From Asterias amurensis (taxonomy: Eukaryota; Echinodermata; Asteroidea; Forcipulatida; Asteriidae), in assembly GCF_032118995.1 (NCBI RefSeq), contig NC_092665.1:13744512-13808511 (forward strand): a stretch of 64,000 nucleotides of DNA, in the 5' to 3' direction. The notes under the pieces were generated by a model that worked only from the letters and a program-made list of their open reading frames with translations, was not told the DNA's origin and searched no databases. The translations under genes were made by a program, and so were the position numbers. Positions 43,201 through 52,689 of the stretch are shown piece by piece; within the stretch, counting starts at the first letter, position 1; every line of letters starts with the position of its first letter.

Positions 43201-44825
43201 ACGGTTTAAAATCAGACCACATACCTCACATTTCGTCCTTAGAGGACTTGATGTTGGATAGATGTAAGCTTACGAAGGATGACATTGGGCCAGTTTTCTC
43301 CATCGTGGCTGCTGCAGGTAGTGTAACGTTACTTGTCTTACAGGATAACGATCTCCATGGTATTAAGGGGGACCAGATAACTCATATTTCTTCATTGAAG
43401 GAATTGCATCTATCCGCGTGTGGTATACAGAGTGATGATATTGGGTCAGTTTTCTCCATCGTGGCTGCTGCAGGTAGTGTAACGACACTTCTTCTAGACG
43501 ATAATGATCTCCATGGTATTAAGGGGGACCAGATAACTCCTGTTTCTTCATTGAAGGGATTGCATCTTTCATCATGTGGTATACAGAGTGATGATGTTGG
43601 GTCAGTTTTCTCCATCGTGGCTGCTGCAGGTAGTGTAACGAAACTTGGCCTAAAAGATAACGATCTCCATGGTATTAAGGGGGACCAGATAACTCATATT
43701 TCTTCATTGAAGGAATTGGTTCTACAGGCGTGTGGTATACAGAGTGATGATATTGGGTCAGTTTTCTCCGTCGTGGCTGCTGCAGGTAGTGTAACGACAC
43801 TTACTCTAATAGATAACGATCTCCATGGTATTAAGGGGGACCAGGTAACTCCAGTCTCTTCCTTGAAGGAATTGTATCTATACGCGTGTGGAATAAAGAG
43901 TGATGATATTAGGTCAATTTTCTCCATCGTGGCTGCTGCAGGTAGTGTAACGAAACTTGTTCTAAATGATAACGATCTCCATGGTATTAAGGGGGACCAG
44001 ATAACTCCAGTCTCTTCCTTGAAGGAATTGTATCTAGACGCGTGTGGTATACATAGTGATGATATTGGGTCAGTTTTCTCCATCGTGGCTGCTGCAGGTA
44101 GTGTAACGGCACTTGCTCTAATGGACAACGATCTTCATGGTATTGAGGGGGACCAGATAACTCCAGTTTCTTCCTTGAAGGAATTGTATCTATCCGCGTG
44201 TGGTTTACAGAGTGATGATATTGGGTCAGTTTTCTCCATCGTGGCTGCTGCAGGTAGTGTAAGCACACTTGCTCTAATATATAACGATCTCCATGGTATT
44301 AAGGGGGACCAGATAACTCCAGTTTCTTCCTTGGAGGAATTGCATCTATACGCGTGTGGTATACAGAGTGATGATATTGGGTCAATTTTCTCCATTGTGG
44401 CTGCTGCTGGTAGTGTAACGATGCTTGCCCTAAAGGATAACGATCTCCATGGTATTAAGGGGGACCAGATAACTCCAGTTTCTTCCTTGGAGGAATTGTA
44501 TCTATACGCATGTGGTATACAGAGTGATGATATTGGGTCAGTTTTCTCCATCGTGGCTGCTGCAGGTAGTGTAACGAAACTTGTTCTAAAGGATAACGAT
44601 CTCCATGGTGCTATGAAGATCGGGGACCAGATAGGTCCTGTTTCTTCCTTGGAGATCTTGGATTTGGCTGATTGTGGTCTGCAGAATGATGACTTCAGGG
44701 CATTTTCTCTTGCCCTGAATATGCGAATCAATGGTTCCGCTCTTTTAAGACCAACGGCCACTCACTCCAAAACTCCACATATTCCACACACTCCAAACAG
44801 GAACAAGAAGTGTAACATTTCGTAA
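36982..44825 (+). CDS. NLR gene copy 2: Ubl-DD-DD-DD-NACHT-LRR receptor
   Basis: Inferred exons: 36982-37217, 37540-37738, 38099-38195, 38650-38907, 39594-39713, 39826-40155, 40373-40714 and 41257-44825. The total is 5,151 nt (1,716 aa plus stop), all in frame with GT/AG sites. The domain order is the same as copy 1: basic leader, ubiquitin-like domain ending LLGGAPT, three death domains, NACHT (AESGYGKST near residue 645; LILLDGADE), LRRs, and the same C-terminal cap. It is shorter than copy 1 because it has 8 rather than 31 LRR periods. Role as inferred for copy 1. Same strand, about 12.4 kb downstream of copy 1, consistent with unequal crossing-over. Splicing is unverified. Confidence 0.82.
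37540..38195 (+). CDS. NLR copy 2 exons 2-3: ubiquitin-like domain
   Basis: Exons 37540-37738 and 38099-38195. The ubiquitin fold differs from copy 1 by very few residues (for example DIIYRK for DTIHRK) and keeps LLGGAPT. Reading through the exon 3 donor again gives R-E-stop. Confidence 0.82.
38650..38907 (+). CDS. NLR copy 2 exon 4: death domain 1
   Basis: VDETFLRTLAVNLCKDWQQL, RPAEIGKFERL, HQMLVSWLGAQQ, LRSALAQIGRQDLA. Phase 1-1. It is 12 nt longer than copy 1, in the loop between helices (ESNPEEQ). The acceptor is 38649 or 38652, as in copy 1. Confidence 0.82.
39594..39713 (+). CDS. NLR copy 2 exon 5: linker derived from a death-domain exon start
   Basis: Encodes YFPTSPRRGNKGKSPDATG, then IDEKKLRVDKADRTDLPQTS, phase 1-1. 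The first half parallels the start of the next exon (YVPTSPRAGSKRKSP), so it looks like a truncated duplicate of the death-domain-2 exon kept as a linker. An internal alternative donor exists at GCAACAG|GTATAG (39650). Inclusion is uncertain. Confidence 0.5.
39826..40155 (+). CDS. NLR copy 2 exon 6: death domain 2
   Basis: Phase 1-1. INEMLGVVAENIGKDWKQL, LGIKAAQIDTYPID, QIYQMLRDWVWKQ and LVKLGRADIVQEL mark the death domain. The preceding linker is Ser/Pro/Lys-rich. Confidence 0.85.
40373..40714 (+). CDS. NLR copy 2 exon 7: death domain 3
   Basis: Phase 1-1. LGDLAEHIGKDWKRL, LGIKVAKIDTFQLD, QVFRMLLDWSRGQ and LKEIGRADVVRIL. It is two residues longer than copy 1 in the loop after the LLDW helix. 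Confidence 0.83.
40852..40986 (+). pseudogene. Duplicated 3' half of death-domain-3 exon
   Basis: From ATTATCCAAATGACCTCAAT to ATATTAG|GTATGCC this repeats the second half of exon 7 plus its downstream intron, but has no acceptor or 5' half. The junction follows TTTAAGAGCTCAATT, the text that precedes the next exon in copy 1. It reads as the scar of an unequal exchange between tandem death-domain exons. Its sequence is closer to exon 7 of copy 1 (LLDWCRHDP) than to the intact exon beside it. Confidence 0.75.
41257..44825 (+). CDS. NLR copy 2 exon 8: NACHT domain plus LRR array
   Basis: Opens GEMELPSKALVAAL after TTTTTACAG. NACHT motifs AESGYGKST, LILLDGADEIS and CKVIVTSRQ and the winged-helix FYHMIFMQFCCSVYLS are all present. 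The LRR anchor occurs 9 times between 43287 and 44535 (1,248 = 8 x 156). Units here differ more from each other than in copy 1 (ELHLSACGI, GLHLSSCGI, ELVLQACGI, ELYLDACGI). The last LRR has two extra codons (AMKI) before the cap EILDLADCGLQNDDF. Confidence 0.9.
43287..44535 (+). repeat. 156-bp LRR cassette array, 8 periods
   Basis: Exact 156-bp spacing with no net indel. Variation falls mainly on the solvent-facing positions of the LxxLxL strand. This array looks like the less expanded, more diversified state relative to copy 1. Confidence 0.92.
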
Positions 44826-45017
44826 CAGTTTGCTGTGTAAAACTGCTGGGTACAAATATTTTGTACATTTTGGCCAATTCATGTTTTCAGTAACACAACG
44901 ACAATTTTTGTTGTACCCCTCACTTGTTTTATACACAAGGAACGTGTAAAACAGTACCCAAAATCGTGTAGGAAATCAAAGCTTCACATCGAGATTTGTA
45001 TAACTTAAGAAGTGGGT

Positions 45018-45446
45018 ATTAAAGGATTTGGGTACTTTTTCAAAGTATCCATAGATTTTCATTAAACTTACAGGGTTTGAAGATAATGATAGTGGAAAGC
45101 TTCCCTTCATAACTAACTGAGGTTCTGTATTTTTTTAGAAATGGGTAAAACAAGTCACAAAATAATTTTCGTCTTAAGTGAGACGGAAATTATTTCAGCA
45201 TGAAAAACCCCATTATCCAGTAATTACGCTTATACCAAAAACACAGCATAACTGGTTAATATGATTTTACATGCTGAAACTGAGACGAAAATTATTTGTT
45301 TTACTCATTTCTCAAAAACTACAGCACCTCAAAAGTAAAATATTAAGGGAAGCTTTCTACTATCATAATCTTCGAACTGTGTAAGTTTAATGTAAATCTG
45401 TGGACATTGTGTTTTGTGCTAGGAAAAAAGTACATAGACCCTTTAA
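45018..45446. mobile_element. Family C inverted-repeat element, NLR copy 2 flank
   Basis: Orthologous in position to 24742-25161. Ends TTAAAGGATTTGGGTACTTT and AAAAGTACATAGACCCTTTAA are inverted repeats. Confidence 0.62.
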
Positions 45447-45831
45447 TAGCAAAATAATGTGAACCTCGAATACTGTACCTATTGCACAACAAGTATAGTA
45501 ATTACGTAACTTAAAACGAGGCAAATTGCTCGACATGGGGAACATTTTTCCCATTTTGCAGAAATGTGCTCCATATACACTCGTGCATAGCACGTCACAA
45601 ATCACAACCAAAGGCTGGTGGACGTTATGATGACAGTACAGGGCGTTGATGTTTGATGTTCATGGATCCAAAGTTGTGATTATACAGAATTGACAACTGG
45701 AGCAATGTTCGCAGCCTCTGATCCATTTACATACTGCACATTAATTTACAAAAATCAACAACGCAATAAGAATCTATAAATATTTGTGGTTATAATGACC
45801 ATGAGTTGATATTATTGCTTTATCATGATCA

Positions 45832-45837
45832 AATAAA
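45832..45837 (+). promoter_or_regulatory. Candidate poly(A) signal, NLR copy 2
   Basis: AATAAA in the same context (ATCAAATAAAATG) as 25692-25697, about 1 kb past the stop codon. Weak evidence. Confidence 0.25.
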
Positions 45838-45933
45838 ATGTTTAAAACTACGGAGATATAGTTTGGTATCCTTACCTGTTGAAGATTGTGCAGGAGGTGA
45901 CCGCCGCGCATCCTCAGCGGGGAGAGATTCAAC

Positions 45934-46306
45934 CAAAGGCAGTGGACACTATTGGTAATTATTACTCAACATAATTAGTAGGATAAAACCTTACTTGGTA
46001 ATGAGTAATGGAGAGCTGTAGTATAAAACATTGTAGAAGCGGCTCCCTCCGAAGTACTGTAGTTTTCGAGAAAGAAGTAATTTTCCACGAATTTGATTTC
46101 GAGACCTCGGATTTAGAATTTGAGGTCTGGAAATCAAGCATCTGAAAGCAAACAGCTTCGTGTGACAAGGGTGTTTCTTCTGTCATTATTATCTCGCAAC
46201 TTCGACGGAGCTCAAATTTTCACAGGCTTGTTATTTTATGCATATGTTGAGATACACCAAGTGAGAAGACTGGTATTTTATTACCAATAGTGTCCACTGT
46301 CTTTTA
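45934..46306 (+). mobile_element. Family A element
   Basis: AAAGGCAGTGGACACTATTG to CAATAGTGTCCACTGTCTTT. It lies inside a larger insertion (about 45853-46530) that is absent from the copy 1 flank. Confidence 0.8.
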
Positions 46307-47109
46307 ACTGTACGTCAATAAAACACTAGACTTGATTCCTGTCTGTATTAGCCTCGAAGAATGACGTCAGACGTTCACCAGGCTAATAAAGCACAGGCTC
46401 CTTACAACCCGTCCCCGCCTATACTATTAGCAGACATCTTCTCTTGATGGCCAGGGGTGTGGTCTCGTTAGAGCAGGGGAAAGAGAATATACACTTTTAT
46501 AATGTTAACTAAACGTAAAAAAGAAATCCTCACATTTTACCATAGAGCAAGGATTCTTTTTATGGCTCTTTTTTTTTGTTTGTACTTTCAATTAACGTTT
46601 TTTATATAATAATAATAATATTTATTCGGGCAATCACATTTACAAGCACATGTACATACATTAAGAATATTTAAGAAAACAAAGTAAAACAACAGTGGGG
46701 TGCCCAGGAGAGCATATGTATTTACATGTATATATAGACCATGTGAACTTTGTTTACAATAAGTGTGACCTTGTACATTCTTTAGCTAGTCTGGCAGGCA
46801 AGATACTGCACTGGTCATGTTATGGGAAAGTTTACATTTTGTGTTGTTTTCCACAAAAATCCAAGAGTTACGAGAGTAAAAGCTGGACATGTTTCGACAT
46901 GGCCAATTTCATCATATTAAAAGTTGATAAGAATTGGACAGTGCAATCTCATTAAAAGATTTTATGTTTCTTTCCATTTGGCTGTGTACAAATCGTGCCT
47001 GTAGTTAGTCCGGGCTTGGTGGCTCTTCTGTAAACATGTGATGTCACAGGTCACATCCTATAATTTGTATACTGTCGTGGTTTCAACTACTTTCATTAGT
47101 TTTGTTTAT

Positions 47110-47270
47110 AGACCTTATGCACATGACGTCATTTCAGTAGGGCGCCATCACCTAGAGGTCAAAAGGAGGTTGTTCATTGGCCAATCATGTGCGCCGCGCG
47201 TACAAATCGATTGTTTCGTCACCGTTTTTCTACTAAGATGGCCGCTGGATGACGTCAATGCATAAGGTCT
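47110..47270. mobile_element. 161-bp inverted-repeat element with CRE-type ends, copy 2 only
   Basis: Left AGACCTTATGCACATGACGT and right ACGTCAATGCATAAGGTCT are near-perfect inverted repeats, each containing the palindrome TGACGTCA. It is flanked by TTTA on both sides. Copy 1 at about 26290 reads GTTTTGTTTATTAGTGTAAA without it. The interior includes GGCCAATC and AAGATGGCCG, promoter-like words. Non-coding. Confidence 0.8.
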
Positions 47271-47541
47271 TTTAGTGTAAATTATCATAAATCTTTATAT
47301 CTAATAATAATTGTATAATGTCTATATCTAGAACTATTGATCTTTGAGCTGGACTAGTGTGATCTGCCTGTAAAGGCTTATTTTATGAATACATTTTATT
47401 GGGATCGTTGGTTTTGCTAATATCGATGTTTCATTTTAAGCAGATACATTCCTATAACGTAGGCCTATACTTGCAAACAGCACAACATTTTAACGTTAGG
47501 TGGAGAAATATGAAGAAAGTAAGCATTTCGTAACTTTATTT

Positions 47542-47886
47542 TTGAAGGCAGTGGACACTATTGGTAATTACTCAAAATATTTATTAGCATAGCACCTTAC
47601 TTGGTAACGAGTATGGGGAGAGGTTGGTAGTATAAAACATTGTGTGAAACGGCTCCCTCTGAAGTGGAGTAGTTTTCGAGAAAGAAGTAATGTTCCAGGA
47701 ATTTCATTGCGAGACCTCAGATTTAGAATTTGAGGTCTCGAAATCAAGCATCTGATGACACACAACTTCGTGAGACAAGGTTTTTTTCTTCCATTAATAT
47801 CTCACAACTTCGACCACCGGGTTGAAATTTGCACAGGTTTGTTATTTTATGCATATGTTGAGATACACCAACTGTGAAGGCTATTT
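47542..47886 (+). mobile_element. Family A element, 3' end lost
   Basis: GAAGGCAGTGGACACTATTG start; interior to CACCAACTGTGAAGGCTA, then a T-run. Orthologous to 26556-26943. Confidence 0.75.
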
Positions 47887-48004
47887 TTTTTTTTTGTGGG
47901 GGGGTGGGTATTGTTATTTTCTTGCAACTTCGGTGACCAATATTGAGCAAAATTTTCACGGATTGGTTATTTTGTGCATGTTGTGATACACCACGTGAAA
48001 ATAT

Positions 48005-48266
48005 TAATAACAATATAATAATAATAATAATGGACACTTAATAAAGCGCCGGTATCCGCCGCAAGCGGCGCTCATGGCGCTACTCTACAAAGGAACAACA
48101 ACCAATGAAAGTAGCAAACAACAAAATAAGAAAATAAACTTAACAAAAAGCTTCTCTATGAAAATGAGTTTTTAAACTGTTCTTGAATGTGTTGAGTGAT
48201 TTGGAGAGTTTTAAAGTGTCCGGGAGGGAGTTCCAAAGCTTTGGTGCTGCGCTTTGAAAACTTCTA
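48005..48266 (-). mobile_element. LINE 3' fragment inserted into a family A remnant
   Basis: The minus strand encodes RSFQSAAPKLWNSLPDTLK, LNTFKNSLKTHFHREAF then stop, the classic C-terminus of L2/CR1-like reverse transcriptase ORFs. A short 3' UTR (GGCGCTTTATTAAG) and an ATT microsatellite follow, facing left. The surrounding family A remnant (47890-48300) is uninterrupted in copy 1 (27050-27207), so this is a post-duplication insertion. AATATTA appears on both sides, a likely target duplication. Confidence 0.75.
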
Positions 48267-48631
48267 ATATTACCAATAATATGTTGTCCAGTGCCTTTAA
48301 ACTGAACCCTTCTACGGATCATGTAGGGGTGTTCCAGTAATCAAGTGTTAAGGAAACTTAAGTAGGCCTACTCTGTAAAAAAAGAATTAATTTTTATACC
48401 AAATGATTTGTTATTGTTGTACGTTGTCTTTATTAAAAGCGACAATTGTGAAATAAAGTAAGAGGGAAACAATTTACAAAATGTATTTTCTGTAATGTGG
48501 TAATTTCTTTGAATGTGCAACGTATTTAGTCTCTAAAATAACAAAATTAGAAAGCGTTAAACAAACAAGTTAGCAAATAAGCGGAGCAACAAAGCAATCA
48601 CTATCATGGTCCAAGACGTAACTAGGAGAGG

Positions 48632-49060
48632 TTTCGCAAGTATACGTATACAGCTACTGATGTGTGACGTCGACACTTTGTGTGTTCACGTGACGCGTAT
48701 CCGCGACTATCGTATTTTGCATACACGTAAGCGACGGACAGGATATCGTAGAAAAACGGATACTGTTTTGCAGACTTTTAGTTGTATTTTTGTCCCACAT
48801 CAAAACTATTTCCCACGAAAATTGCTTTCACTGGTATCGTGCTTGATAGAGGTGGAAAATTGTTGAGAAAATGCAGTGTAAAAAAACACGGTTCCTATCG
48901 CATCGGTCATGTTTGTCAGGAAAACATGATGAATGCGAGCGCACTCAAGTAATGCCTAGTTTACGAAACAAAATCCAACTCGCGTCTGACGTGAACGGAT
49001 ACGGCTATATTATCAGTATCTGTATCTGGGGGGGGGGGGTATCCGCACGCTTGCGAAACC
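48632..49060. mobile_element. Family E inverted-repeat element, copy 2 flank
   Basis: GAGGTTTCGCAAG at the left is mirrored perfectly by CTTGCGAAACCTC at the right. The interior is as in 27563-28010. It marks the 3' limit of the segmental duplication. A G-run sits near 49028. Confidence 0.72.
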
Positions 49061-49124
49061 TCTTTATTACTCATGAGAGCCCGACAGAGGTGCACCCAAC
49101 TGAAAAAGTCCCATAGTAATTCAA

Positions 49125-49330
49125 ATGCTTAAATATTCAAAAATTCTCAAAAAATAATTTTTAAGTCTCTCAGGCCTCTTGAAAACTAATCAGATTATTT
49201 TCAGACCCTTAGTACCTTAGAAGAAGAAAAACAACGTCGTTTTTCCCAAAACGACTTGCAGCAAGTTCACTACACTAACTATAGGCCGTCTTTCATGTGC
49301 CAAGCTAATATCATAATGTGTATGCCCGCA
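49125..49330. repeat. Second copy of the weak repeat at 340-640
   Basis: AATATTCAAAAATTCTC, GCCTCTTGAAAACTAATCAG and CTTGCAGCAAGTTCAC parallel the first copy. 49330-49630 shows nothing recognisable. Confidence 0.3.
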
Positions 49331-49630
49331 ACATCTTTTGAAATAGCGTTTTTGGGGGTCAAACAAACAGATAGTGTAATTACACCATTGGTAATCTGGG
49401 GGCTCTAGCGTGCTTCAGCTTTTGATGAGATTTGATAAATAGTTGGTCCTATTTCGCTTGGAAATGGGAGGAGTGCTTCACGAAGTCGGTTTCGGAAAAA
49501 AAAAGTGCCCCCAAACTTTTTAAAGTATGCTGTCGACCCGCTCGACCCCCGTCGCTTCATTGGTTTGGCTTTATAATAAATGCATACCAAGATGGTAGCA
49601 GAAACTGAGCAACCCGATCAAGTTGTAAGT

Positions 49631-49874
49631 GGTTGCGTTCGATTAGTTTCCCAGGGTCGACCCAGCGGTGCTCACTCGGCTGGGAAAAGCTAATCGAACG
49701 ATCACACTCGCCCTCTCGTGGTGACATCATGCACCTCGGGTCACCCCCATAGTGACCCACTCCACAAGCAGGGAACTTGGGGCTGACCCGGGTGAGCCCC
49801 TGTAATGAAGTCAAAGCTATTCGAACGCACCGGGGCAGCCCGGTATCGACCCAGGGAAGCTAAACGAACGTACC
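49631..49874. mobile_element. Family D inverted-repeat element
   Basis: GGTTGCGTTCGATTAGTTTC at the left is inverse to GAAGCTAAACGAACGTACC at the right. Shared interior words with 12812-13061 include GGGTCGACCC, GTGACATCATGCAC and GGGTGAGCCCC. Confidence 0.7.
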
Positions 49875-50045
49875 CTAAGAGAAGCTCGTGGCGAGTCGCC
49901 ATTGCGTTGTCTCCCTTTCCAGGCGCTAATTGGGAAAACGGCTCTACTACGAAACTATTCAAGCCACAAAAGGCCTTGGGAAAAAAAGACGTATCCATTT
50001 CATTCATTCGCAGATTTTCTAAACGGATTCGTAGAATTCTAACCC

Positions 50046-50425
50046 TTAAAGGCAGTGGATCATTACTCAAAATAATTATTACCATACAACCTTTGCAGTG
50101 GTAACGAGTAGTGGGGAGAGGTTGAAAGTATAAAACATTATGAGAACGGCTCCCTCTGAAAGTAACGTAGTTTTCGAGAAAGAAGTAATTTTCCCACGAA
50201 TTTGATTTTGAGACCTTAGAATTTGAGGTCTCGAAATCAAGCATCTGAAAGCACACAACAACTTCGTGTATAATCAAGGGTGTTTTTTTTCTTTCAATTA
50301 TTATCTCGCAACTTCGACTACCAATTGAGCTCAAATTTCCACAGGTTTGATACTTTATGCATATGTTGAGATACACCAAGCGAGCTATGCCTTTAACAAT
50401 TACCAGAAGTGTCCAGTGTCTTTAA
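50046..50425 (+). mobile_element. Family A element
   Basis: TTAAAGGCAGTGGATCATTA start (a short internal loss after GTGGA) to GAAGTGTCCAGTGTCTTTAA. The internal hairpin is retained. Confidence 0.8.
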
Positions 50426-50528
50426 TAAACCAAACTTGCAAAGAACTTGGACAAACTGGTAAATCATCAATAGTAATATGCGACTGAGGCCTTGGGCTAT
50501 TTAAGAACTCCATTTATTTCCTTCCTTC

Positions 50529-50896
50529 TTAAAGCCATTATACACTTTCGGTAAACAGTATTGTCCAAGTCCCACACTTCGTGTATCACAACTTATATAT
50601 AAAATAACAAACATGTGAAAATTTAGGCTCAATCGGTCATCGGAGTTGGGAGATATAACGGGAAAACCCACTCTTGTTTCCGCACGTTTCGCCGTGTCAT
50701 GACATGTGTTTAAAATAAATCCGTAATTCTCGCTAACGAGAATTTATATTGTTTTAATGTTTTCTCAAAAAGCATTCCATGGAACATCATTTCAAGAGAA
50801 TTTGTTCACCATTACCTTCTGTAAACCCTGTAAATTATGTGTAAATCTGTGAACTCTTTTTTCCTTCTCTGTACCGAAAGTGTATACTGGCTTTAA
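50529..50896 (+). mobile_element. Family B element, full length
   Basis: TTAAAGCCATTATACACTTT to AAAGTGTATACTGGCTTTAA, inverted over about 26 bp with TTAA at both ends. The interior is as at 8131-8504. Confidence 0.82.
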
Positions 50897-51267
50897 AGAC
50901 ACTGGACACTATTCGTAATTGTCAAAGACCAGTGTTCACAATGAATGAAGCAAGTAACAAACCTGGGAAAATTTGAGCTCAATCAGTCGTCGAAGTTGCG
51001 AGATAGTCTTAATGAGAACAAAGCACCCTTGGCACACAAACTTGCGTGGTTTCAGATGTTTGATTTCGAGACCTCAATTTTTAAACTTGAGGTCTCGAAA
51101 TCAGATTGTGGAAAATTACTTCTTTCACGAAAACTACATTACTTTAGAAGGAACCGTTTATCACAATGCTTTATACTAACCTCTCCCCATTACTCGTAAT
51201 CAAGAAAGGTTTTATGATAATAATTATTTTAGTAGTTAATACCAATACTAGTGTCCACTGCCTTTAA
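50893..51267 (-). mobile_element. Family A element sharing its TTAA with the family B element
   Basis: Begins at the same TTAA (50893-50896) that ends the family B element, and ends TAGTGTCCACTGCCTTTAA. The internal GATTTCGAGACCTCA and TGAGGTCTCGAAATC hairpin is intact. Confidence 0.82.
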
Positions 51268-51556
51268 GGAAGGTTTTGGTAAACTTAAATGTAGCTCGGG
51301 AGCAAATGGCACCGTCACAGCGGCAACAATACTGTGACACACCGCCGCGGCGCAGAGTGTCGGGTGAAATAAACAATCACCACATGACTGTTTACATCTA
51401 AATCTTGTAAGTGGTGATTAAGGTCTACCAGCTGGCAAGGTTTCTCAGAAACAAAAACAACGCAACTGGTAAACATTTTTTGAGTTATGACCTAATATTA
51501 TGTCAATCACTGACGGCGGCATGCAGGGCAAGCAGGGGGGGGGGGCAGCGATTCAA

Positions 51557-51745
51557 CGGCACTGGACAAAATGACCTTCGGTTGAATTGTCAAAGAACAG
51601 TATATTCTCACTTGGTGTTCCCAACATCATAGGCATAAAATAACACATCTGTAAAAATGTTGACTAGATTGATCATCAAACTTGATATAACGCGAACTTG
51701 AGAATCGAATGAGCACCCTTATGTTGCATTACTTTGTGTGCTTTC
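51557..51745 (-). mobile_element. Degenerate family A fragment
   Basis: GGCACTGGACAAAATGACC through TGTGTGCTTTCAGATGCATA follows the family A left half with many changes. The preceding 51270-51555 shows no gene. Confidence 0.5.
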
Positions 51746-51760
51746 AGATGCATAATAATT

Positions 51761-52147
51761 TTAAAGGCAGTGGACACTATTGGTAATTACTCAAAATAAC
51801 TTTTAGCATAAAACCATTATTGATCACGTGTAATGGGGAGAGGTTGATGGTATAAAACATTGTGAGAAATGGCTCCCTCTGAAGTAACGTAGTTTTCGGG
51901 AAAGAAGTAATTTTCCACGAATTTGATTTCGAGACGTCAGAAATAGATGAGGTCTCGAAATCAACTTGCATCTGAAAGCACACAACTTCAAGTGACAAGG
52001 GTGTGTTTTTCTTTCATTATTATCTCGTAACTTCGACGACCAATTGAGCTCAAATTTTCACAGGTTTGTTATTTTGTGCATATGTTGAGATACACCAAGT
52101 GAGAAGACTAGTCTTTGACAATTACCAATAGTGTCCAGTGTCTATAA
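51761..52147 (+). mobile_element. Family A element, full length
   Basis: TTAAAGGCAGTGGACACTAT to CAATAGTGTCCAGTGTCTAT. A further partial copy in reverse orientation follows at about 52180-52334, ending GCCTTTAA. Confidence 0.83.
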
Positions 52148-52179
52148 GTCTTTTATTATTTTGAGCGATAAATAACCTC

Positions 52180-52334
52180 TTTCTCTAAAACTACGTTAAC
52201 TACTTTAGAGGGAGCCGCGTTTCAACAGCTTTCCACTGCTCGTACCAAGCATAGAGCTCTATGTACCAAGTAAGTTTTTATGCTAACAATTATTTTGAGT
52301 AAGCCTACCAAAAGTGTTCATACACTGCCTTTAA
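52180..52334 (-). mobile_element. Family A fragment
   Basis: Contains AGAGGGAGCCGCGTTTC, a TTTTTATGCTAACAATTATT stretch and the CACTGCCTTTAA end. The left part is missing. Confidence 0.6.
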
Positions 52335-52543
52335 CTCTGTGTACACGACCACACACAACCCCCATGGACGGGGGGGGGGGGGGTGGGTGGAGGCGGGGCT
52401 TGTCGACAACTCAAGGCCATCAGGTCACGTACCAGTCACCCAATGACGTCAAAACATCCTGGTTTCTCGCTAAACGGTAAAGAGATTAATCACGTGATGA
52501 CAGGAAACTCAACCAACAGGCGGTCCAACCCTAAACACAGCAT

Positions 52544-52552
52544 TATATAAAG
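52544..52552 (+). promoter_or_regulatory. TATA box of the acidic repeat gene
   Basis: TATATAAAG in a locally GC-richer context. A candidate transcript start lies about 30 bp downstream, and a splice donor lies at 52689. This would be the promoter for the coding exon at 55677. Inferred from sequence only. Confidence 0.5.
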
Positions 52553-52574
52553 CGGTAGCGTGGAAAACAAACTT

Positions 52575-52689
52575 TCACTTTTATGAAGTCGTCGAGACAG
52601 CAGCAGACATTCCATCCAGAACCCAAGTTAGTTTTGCTCGTTTTCACACAGTCGTCTAGAGGTATCAGACTTAAGATATTGTTGATAAG
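52575..52689 (+). other. Putative non-coding first exon of the acidic repeat gene
   Basis: Runs from the region expected of a TATA-directed start to a strong donor, GATAAG|GTAAGATTT. No start codon leads to a long frame. The following intron (52690-55676) is about 3 kb and holds at least three inverted-repeat elements. Confidence 0.45.

Larger units (their letters stand above)
36930..49060 (+). repeat. Segmental duplication, copy 2 (contains NLR gene 2)
   Basis: Counterpart of 13155-28011. Private changes here are a partial repeat of the death-domain-3 exon (40852-40986), an insertion of about 680 bp at 45853-46530 containing a family A element, a 161-bp inverted-repeat element at 47110-47270, and a LINE piece at about 48005-48266. 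Confidence 0.85.

Noticed and set aside
46320-46530. Independent gene or promoter with ATGACGTCAGACG
   Set aside because: It lies in an insertion absent from the paralogous flank, with no reading frame. A single CRE-like word is not enough.
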